Source: Adiantum capillus-veneris
Lineage: Eukaryota; Streptophyta; Polypodiopsida; Polypodiales; Pteridaceae
DNA length: 64,000 nt
Direction of reading: 5' to 3'
Assembly: GCA_014529385.2 (NCBI GenBank)
Contig: CM043949.1
Location: forward strand, 114,021,477-114,085,476
In this document: positions 57,033 through 64,000 of the stretch, piece after piece
Numbering within the stretch: position 1 is the first letter of the stretch
Layout of the letters: each line of letters begins with the position of its first letter
The notes under the pieces: model-generated
Database searches by the model: none
Seen by the model: only the letters and a program-made list of their open reading frames with translations
Told to the model about the DNA's origin: nothing
Made by a program: the position numbers and the translations under genes

Positions 57033-59072
57033 CTAGAAGCAGAGAGAAAGGAGGAAGCAGAGAGAAAAGAAAAGAGGCAGTAGGAAGAAGACAAATAGCG
57101 AGAAGGACATCAGTCCTTGCACAACATATGAGCCTCTGTCAATTACATTGCTCCGTTCATCAATGTATCCCTTCTCCACCTTCTCCTTTTCTGCAACACA
57201 CTTGACCAGATAGAAATCCACATCTTCGGCGTTTGTTAAAGCATCTGGATTTACAGCAAATGTGTCTCCAGAACATAGAGCGCTACTCAACACATCATGA
57301 TGACCTTCGTATGTGAAGTCATCATAGCCAACGACTTCCTCTGTCGAAACTTCATCTGTTTGCTTAAGTAATGGCTGCAGAATTTGATAATCCCAAGCCT
57401 CCACGTGAGCTTTATTGATGTAGCGATTCCACCTTCCATTCATGCATGCATCACAGATGCATGCCAACTTTCTTGTTGCAGGGGCAGTTGGATCCTGCGG
57501 GTTGTGACCATGAATAACATGCAAAGAGCGAGTTTTTTCCATAGTGGCACAATTGCAATTAACTTCCGTGTTAACATCTCCCTCTTTAACCTCCAAGAAC
57601 ACACGAGCACATTCCCTTTCTTTTGAAGGATATGATGCAGGTGCTCCTTGCGATAGGTTGGCCTGGCAATAAGCAACCACATCTGCTGCACACTGCAATA
57701 TAGCTCCATTAGGTTTTAGTTGTTCATGGGTCAAGGTTATTTTCACAAATGCTCCTGCACCATCATGCTTGCCCTTGCCATGCTCTGATCCAAAGAAGAA
57801 CCAGCTCATCCCAATCCCTGTGAGTCCACCATATCTTGCAGCAAAATAGAAAGGCCTGGATCCCTTGAATTGCGAGGCCGCACCATCTGACCACACCCAA
57901 TGTTGTTTACAAGTGACACCCTCTTGTTGTAACCAGTCATGGTGTAGCATGAAGCAATGTTGCACAAACAGTGTGTCATGCACCCTGTCATTTGATATGA
58001 AGAAGTGGATTGTTTTGAATACCTCCCCTGCCTTGCGGTAGTACGTTATGTGTACAAAAATAGTTACTTGACTAGAGTGCCAATGCATTGAATGAATCTC
58101 ATTTTGCTCCTTGAAGGAGTAATGTTCAGCAAAGTCAACAACTGAGACCATGACATCATCCGAAAAGCGAAGTATACAATCCTTAAATTGTTGTCCTTGC
58201 CATTGTGCCACATAGTTATGAGTGATGAAGAGCTTCAACTTGGTCTGCAACAGTCGAAGAAACTCCCAACACTGCATTTCTTTATGCAAAAGATCTGTCA
58301 ACAACTGAGACAATGACATCATCCGAAAAGCGAAGTATACAATCCTTAAATTGTTGTCCTTGCCATTGTGCCACATAGTTATGAGTGATGAAGAGCTTCA
58401 ACTTGGTCTGCAAAAGTCAAAGAAACTCCCAGCACTGCATTTCTTTATGCAAAAGATCTTTTCTTTTCTTACTGTTTCCATGCCTGTCTTTTGCTTCTAC
58501 ATACGCAAATACTTTCACATTAATACTCTTACCTAGCTTTGCTGTTTCTAAGAAACATATTTCTAACTTCTTTACTCCACATATCTTACAGTCTCCCAGC
58601 AGGCATTCCCTTCTATGGAAAACTGCATCTGCTGGCTTTGGACAGAGAACGGACTCCCACCTCTGTGTGACACCTTTGAACGTGTGATGTGAAGCCACGC
58701 AGCCCCGCTGCTAATGTTCTTGCCTATAGCATAGATATTGCATACACAGTTGCAACTTGTATCATGCAACCCAAAAGCACGAGAGCGCATGTGGTTCAGT
58801 GCGTCTTTCAAAAAGGTCATCTGCACATGGTATTCGCAACAGCATGTGTACCTATCCTTCAGCCTCCTGCAAAAGAATGGCTTTAACATCTCAAACATTC
58901 TCATGCCAATCTTGCAATCTGGATGTTTTTGTTTGAATCTTTGAAAGAGCTCAACCTGCAATATCCATATTTGATCAGTATGTTTACTAGAAGAAATAAT
59001 CCAAACAGGACTATACGCATTGCTACTTAATACATCCACCATAGAAACAAATTGGTGTGTTAAATAGCACAT
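57033..59072 (-). pseudogene. DDE-type transposase-like gene
   Basis: From right to left: a segment LFQRFKQKHPDCKIGMRMFE with RLKDRYTCCCEYHVQMTFLK (58960-58780), a Cys motif RRECLLGDCKICG (about 58600-58560), and then a core at 58296-57033. The core has THNYVAQWQGQQFKDCIL, WVWSDGAASQFKG (Asp near 57885) and WFFFGSEHGKGKHDGAGAF. The SDG...QFK and HGKG...DG pairing is known to me from uncharacterised transposase-like proteins in animals and plants; I cannot name the superfamily. It is broken by a frameshift near 58690 and a 163-bp tandem duplication. Its 3' end converges on the plus-strand gene; the last 25 residues are antisense to that gene's E/R/K helix. Confidence 0.65.
58134..58459 (-). 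repeat. 163-bp tandem duplication in the transposase gene
   Basis: 58134-58296 and 58297-58459 are nearly identical (about four differences seen). The length is not a multiple of three, so the duplication shifts the reading frame. The first-read copy also contains an in-frame TGA. Confidence 0.9.
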
Positions 59073-59094
59073 TGTATGGTCCTAACATGCATGT

Positions 59095-59883
59095 AACTGT
59101 GTATAACATTGTATACTAAGCATGCTAGTTAGCATGCTGAGTATGCTAACTAGCATATCTGAGTATGCTAACTAGAATACTAGCTGTACTAACAAGCACA
59201 ATCAGTGTGTAGTGTAGCATACGAGGCATACTCATCAGCATGCTGAGTATACTTATAAGCATGCTAGTTAGCATGCTGAGTATGCTAACTAGCATGCTGA
59301 GTATGCTAACTAGCATGCTGAGTTAGCATACTAGCTGTGCTAACTAGCATACTCATCAACATACTAGTTAGCATACTCATCAGCATGCTAGTTAGCTTGC
59401 TGAGTATGCTAACTAGCATACTAGCTGTGCTAACAAGCACAATCAGTGTGTAGTTTAGCATACGAGGCATACTCATCAGCATGCTAGCTAGCATGCTGAG
59501 TATGCTAGCTAGCATGCTGAGTATGCTAACTAGCATGCTGATTTAGCATACTAGCTGTGCTAACTAGCATACTAGTTAGCATACTAGATATGCTAACTAG
59601 CATATTCATCAACATGCTAGTTAGCATGCTGACTATGCTAACTAGCATGCTGAGTATACTACCTAGAATACTGGCTATGCTAACAAGCACAATCAGTGTG
59701 TAGTTTAGCATACGAGGCATACTCATCAGCATGCTGAGTATACTCATTAGCATGCTAGTTAGCATGTTGAGTATGCTAACTAGCATGCTGAGTTAGCATA
59801 CTAGCTGTGCTAACTAGCATATTAGCTGTGCTAACTAGCATACTCATCAACATACTAGTTAGCATACTAGCTGTGCTAACTAG
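59095..59883. repeat. Right palindromic array, 21-bp repeat
   Basis: The unit is tatgctaactagcatgctgag, related to the left array (ATGCTAA[C/T]TAGCAT plus [A/G]CTG[A/G]G). Perfect palindromes of the form ATGCTAGCTAGCAT occur near 59479-59516. A longer unit beginning aacaagcacaatcagtgtgtag recurs at about 59191, 59432 and 59682 (spacing 241 and 250). It lies upstream of the minus-strand transposase and is cut at 59883 by element 2. Confidence 0.9.
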
Positions 59884-61486
59884 TGATAGCCGTTTTTCGG
59901 CTCTCAGTAATTGCCATAGTGAGCTACCTCACCCTACCAAAATCCACCCAAACACTATGGCTATCCCTACCATTTCACTGTATATAGGCGTATGTGAGTT
60001 AGGGGATTTTTCCCATATTTTCTTAAAAACCCTAAATTAGCTAGTCACTAGGCTAGTTGAGTCAAAAAAATAAGTATATTATGGCCCATTTGTGTGTAAA
60101 TATTGAATTATATATATGGCCTAAATATAGGGATTTTTATAATTATTCTGGTATTTTATTTAAATATTTATACTTAGGTGTGTGTTTTATTAAACCTGTG
60201 TATGCCTTCTTTCATCCTCTTACACCATAAGTATATTTTTCCAATGTATACATACTCTAACCTCATATTTTTCTTTTATACGAATCACCCCCACATTTTC
60301 ACCCTCACCCTCGTGAAAACAAACAAATTGATTTCTACTCATTGGTCACGTTTATTATATTATTTACTTGCATACCTTTTCCTCTTTTACCTAAAATAAT
60401 ACAAAGAGGGACCATATCATATGATTCCAATATCTTTCCATATCCATAATTCCTCCATATTTTTATTATTATTTTTACTCATTATTCTAACACCATGTGC
60501 TCATTGAGCTAAAGTCCATGAATAGTCCATACACTAGTCCCGCCATGTATATATTTCTTTATTCACCAATAATCCTCCTCCATGCATGGGTCAAGGGCAA
60601 CTTGGATGCTTTGTATTATGATATGACAAAGGAGGGGCTCACTCTTGGATGCATTGTACAAATTCAACAAAGGAGGGGGCCACTAAAAGACTTTTGCAGG
60701 CATAAAAACAGGCTTTTTGGTGAGAATTTTGGCACCTATCTCCACTTCGAATTTAGAGCGGTGGTCAAAAGAGAAAATGTAGCTCACACTTTGAATAATC
60801 ACCTCAAATTTTTTCATGATTTTTGGAGTAACCACTATTGAGCTATGATGTTTTGAGTGGACCCTAATCTGCCCACTTTTCTCACAAGTAGCCCATAGTC
60901 TTCTCTCACCTCTTTCCACACTTCTACACACACACACACACACATTCCTCTCAATCCCTCACTCAAACCTGCACCTTCAATGGTTTCCCTCACCTTCTTC
61001 ACCATTAACCTCCCCTCTTACTCCCATAGCTCTCATACGAGCTCTCCATGTACATACACCATCTCTATGCCTTTCTCTATTATCTCCAAAGTACAATTCC
61101 ATCTTACTCCTTATATATATACATACATTCAACATGTGTACCATGCTTAACCTCTGCAAATCAAGAGATCTCATCAACACAATTACCATTTTCATCACGA
61201 TAATCAATCTTGGTGGCGGTGGCGTAAAGAAGGGAAGACGAAGAAGAAGATCGATAGTCATTTTGAGAACCTACACAAGTAAGTCCAAAACTTCTTCAAC
61301 CTTCACCATCACAAGGATTTGCTCACTTCATTCAACCATCTTACTTCAACCATTCCCCCCATTCTACCCATTGTAAATATATCATTAAGTTTCTAGTGAT
61401 TACTAACACTAACCACTAACATACTAACACAAAATAGCCATTGACCTAACCATAAAAGACACCTCACCTCAAGACATGTACAAAGT

Positions 61487-61537
<51 letters not shown>

Positions 61538-62565
61538 TACTTAAAACTTTACTTTCACCTTATCTACCATCAATAATGCTCTCTTTTGAGCCCACATCCA
61601 TGACTCAAGCAGACAAAGAAGGCCCACAATGTTTTGATATTCAAAAAAATCATAATCCTGATTTGTTAGCTTGTAAATTAGGATTTCCAATAATCTTAAT
61701 GAGGGGTCTCCAACCTATAAATAGGCTCCTCTCCTTCTTGTAAAATAACCTCCAACATCTCACATAGCACCCCAACACTCTATGCGTGAGGAGAGACTTA
61801 GGTGTAGCAACCACTTGTGAGCTTCACTCTTGGTGTGAGAGAAGCCTTCAAGCTACACATTGCAAGTGAGAGAGCGTGAGTTCCTCAAATCTCAAAACCA
61901 CTATTGTATATGCTCCTTCATCATCAATAAATTGAGGTTTGGTGCATCAAAGGCGTGATTCGACGTTCAAATCTTAGTCCTTCCATTTGTGCAATACGGT
62001 TTGGTGAATTCAAGGTGACTTGTGTATTTTGAGTTTTTATCGATTGATCTTGATTTTAGAAAGTTTTTTAGTGTGTTTTTCATTGCCAATTTTGTGTCCA
62101 TTGTAAGAGGGTATTGTGGTGAGAGGTCTCCCACACCCTAAGACAGTGTGTGTGTGTTTTGGCAATGATTAGCAATCACTAAGCATTGAGTGAGTTTTTG
62201 TACAAGCTCTACGATAGCATCATAACAAACCATCTCCATTTGCAAGTCACAAATAAGGTATTACGCAAGATCCTTTTCTTTCTCTCTCTTCCCTTTGCTC
62301 TAGCTCTGTCTGGTCCATTTTGTGTGTGTCTTGGTGTGAGGTTGCTTGTGTGTGTTGTGTGGTGCATCTTCTTGGTTGTACCAAAATCTCTCTTGCGTCC
62401 TAGTTCGCATACCATAACTAGGTGGTGCCCCTATCCTGTTTGGGTTTGGCTGTGGGTTTGCTGTTTTGTTGTGCTTGTGGTTGTCCCAGCCCCAATTGAG
62501 CAGCACGGGAGCCTTGAGGGGTATTTAGAGGTTTCCTCTCTTGTTGCCCGCCCCGGACCGCCTCA
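59884..62565 (+). mobile_element. 5' LTR of Tat-like element 2 (clean form)
   Basis: 2682 bp, from TGATAGCC to ...GACCGCCTCA. It aligns with 9861-10839 and then 12458-14136, without block X or the 400-bp duplication. TATA box at 61715-61724, AATAAA at 61926-61931, (CA)n near 60925-60944, (CT)n near 61492-61535. It is inserted in the right palindromic array; the 3' flank is outside the window. Confidence 0.92.
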
Positions 62566-62569
62566 ATTT

Positions 62570-62587
62570 TGGTGCCCCCACTGAGGA
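62570..62587 (+). other. Primer binding site, element 2
   Basis: TGGTGCCCCCAC at the same distance from the LTR end as in element 1. Confidence 0.6.
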
Positions 62588-62642
62588 CGAGCGGTTCTGT
62601 TAGCATACACAAGGCAAGTCTTCAAAAACTAGTTGTGTTTAC

Positions 62643-62879
62643 ATGAACAATCCACCACGTCCTAATCCTGCTCATGCAATTCAATTTCATTAGTTTCATT
62701 GGGTGCAAGGGATTAGGATAAATGTTCGCATTGATAGAAAAATATTTTTTCAACAACGTATTGTATTCCTCTTTGGTGCCGAAGCATTAAGAGATATTCT
62801 ACAATCTCCAAATCCTATTATACTCCTACTTGTAGACTATAATGTCTCTTTTGATGTACATGTGTTTATCTTGTTTTAG
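62643..62879 (+). pseudogene. Small leader ORF beta, element 2
   Basis: MNNPPRPNPAHAIQFH, an in-frame TAG, then VRIDRKIFFQQRIVFLFGAE to DVHVFILF and TAG. Homologous to the intact ORF at 4316-4534. Here beta precedes alpha, the reverse of element 1. Confidence 0.6.
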
Positions 62880-62887
62880 CTAGGGTA

Positions 62888-63100
62888 ATGAATCAAGAGG
62901 ACTTTTATCGTACATTCATTCCTTTGGCTAGACAAGACGTGCATGTAATAGTTGGCACAGAGTTACAATTTCAACGTGTTTTCCGTCGTATGTTTGAACC
63001 TAGGCAAGTAGCGGCTATCAATGCCTCAGTCAATCCGTTTATTTTGCTATTGATTTGCTATGATCTAAGCTTTGACGTTTATATTTTCATTCTACTTTGA
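62888..63100 (+). CDS. Small leader ORF alpha, element 2, intact
   Basis: A 70-codon ORF: MNQEDFYRTFIPLARQDVHV to LSFDVYIFILL. The broken counterpart in element 1 is at 4083-4294. It shares with ORF beta the pattern (N-P ... L-L-x-x-Y ... SFDV-x-x-FIL). Unknown function. Its ATG follows the stop of ORF beta by a few bases, so reinitiation between the small ORFs is conceivable. Compare the Ogre-type extra ORF before gag; kinship is not shown. Confidence 0.6.
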   Translation: MNQEDFYRTFIPLARQDVHVIVGTELQFQRVFRRMFEPRQVAAINASVNPFILLLICYDLSFDVYIFILL

Positions 63101-63156
63101 AATTTGATTTTGCAACAAAAAAAAAAAAGAAGAAATTTTTGAGTAAAACCAGCAAC

Positions 63157-63999
63157 ATGGATACAACTAGGCAAATGAGTGGTTACCCCTTGTTCTTTGG
63201 AGAGCCTAGGGAGGATGCTTAATTATTTTTAGCAAATTTCAAAATGTCTTGCCGTATCAAGAGGATAGTAACTGATCAGGAACAAGGGGTAGTCCTTAGG
63301 AAAGATGCTAGCACTTGGTTTGACTCTTTGCCTGAGGAAGTTAAGGGGAATTACACGGAAGTGTTGAATCGTTTCAAGACATACTTCTTTGATCCCCAAA
63401 AAACTCAAAAGCTATGGCAAGACATTGTTTCTCATAAGCAAAAAGACTTAGATGACTACTACTTGTACAAGCAAGAGTTTCTACGTCTTTGGGCTGTATG
63501 GGTGAGAAATGTTGCTAACCCTGGTGATGGTCCAGAGTTCCTAAAGAAGGAGAGGTTCATAGCCGGACTCTTTCTTGACCTTAATGTAAAAGTTGAGGCC
63601 CGTGCACCTGCTACCTTTGATGCAGCTAAAACAAGGGCTGATGAGAAATATAGGAAATTCAAGTGCTTAAGGGGAGAGGTTCCAATAGAAGGTCTGAGAC
63701 CCAAAGGTAAGTCACAAGCATCAACATCTAGGGAGATTCCTGAGGTAACGGCGGAAGTGATTGAGAAGTTAAATGAATCTTTAAGCAGCCTGTCAATTCA
63801 CCTTGCACAAGCTGTAGGTCCAAAGGGACAAGCAAAGAAGTCTGAAGAGCGAGATCCACGACCTAGGAGAGTCTTACAATGTTGGAATTGCGGAGAGTCT
63901 GGACATGGGATGTATAATTGTCCTTGGCCCCGTGGGGAGCCAAGGAGACCTAACTTGAATTACCCAGTGATGAATGCAAGTGAAGGAACTAGTCAGTAA
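63157..63999 (+). pseudogene. gag: Gag of Tat-like element 2, interrupted, cut by window end
   Basis: MDTTRQMSGYPLFFGEPRED, then an in-frame TAA near 63220 where element 1 has a Glu codon. The frame then stays open with WFDSLPEEVKGNY, FKTYFFDPQKTQKLW and the zinc knuckle CWNCGESGHGMYNC (63879-63920). A short in-frame deletion after DQE removes about four residues relative to element 1. Another TAA lies at 63997-63999, where element 1 has CAA. Protease and pol would follow beyond the window. Confidence 0.88.
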
Positions 64000-64000
64000 C

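Noticed and set aside
57033-57110. Hydrophobic C-terminal tail of the transposase frame
   Set aside because: It is the antisense of the E/R/K-rich coding end of the plus-strand gene, so it is unlikely to be a membrane segment.

Overview
This window reads as transposon-dense nuclear DNA from a large-genome land plant. The evidence is Ty3/gypsy elements of the Tat type with two RNase H domains, tRNA-Asp-type primer sites, a Helitron fragment with the RG.xHDHGLLW Rep motif, and a plant-style FCP1-like domain with a DLNGLL motif. A fern, lycophyte or gymnosperm would fit, but that is inference. I see no intact single-copy host gene, rRNA or tRNA gene, and almost every coding region is retroelement, DNA transposon or decayed material.

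Region 1 (1-14136) holds one nearly complete, recent Tat-like element: 5' LTR (its start is not resolved in the window), primer site, two small leader ORFs, gag-protease, pol (RT, degenerate RNase H, second RNase H, integrase), polypurine tract, and a 3' LTR swollen to 4.3 kb. The LTR has swallowed about 1.2 kb of foreign DNA carrying RPA-like zinc-ribbon exons, flanked by a 0.4 kb duplication of LTR sequence. Region 2 (14137-16780) is a decayed Helitron Rep-helicase.

Region 3 (16780-33490) is a patchwork: poly(A)-ended fragments, a possible gag start, an unrecognised intron-bearing plus-strand gene (20558-21880), a TATA promoter followed by about ten copies of a 150-bp AT-rich satellite (23157-24560), then a plus-strand gene (26369-27961) facing minus-strand genes. 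The minus-strand genes are a histone H3-like gene with an intact ARTKQTA tail and a transposase-like gene.

Region 4 (33491-51519) contains two copies of one non-autonomous LTR family that carries gag-like and doubled, degenerate protease-like reading frames but no RT or integrase. The inner copy (36874-45312) sits inside the gag of the outer copy, with a clean 5-bp target duplication (ATCCT).

Region 5 (51520-59883) is the most unusual part. A plus-strand gene (coiled coil, RING-like zinc motif, acidic stretch, FCP1-like domain) converges on a minus-strand transposase-like gene. Two arrays of a 21-bp repeat built on the palindrome ATGCTAATTAGCAT accompany them: one lies in a phase-consistent intron, the other upstream of the transposase. 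Region 6 (59884-64000) is the 5' half of a second Tat-like element inserted into the right-hand array. Its LTR lacks the foreign insert, so it shows the ancestral LTR.
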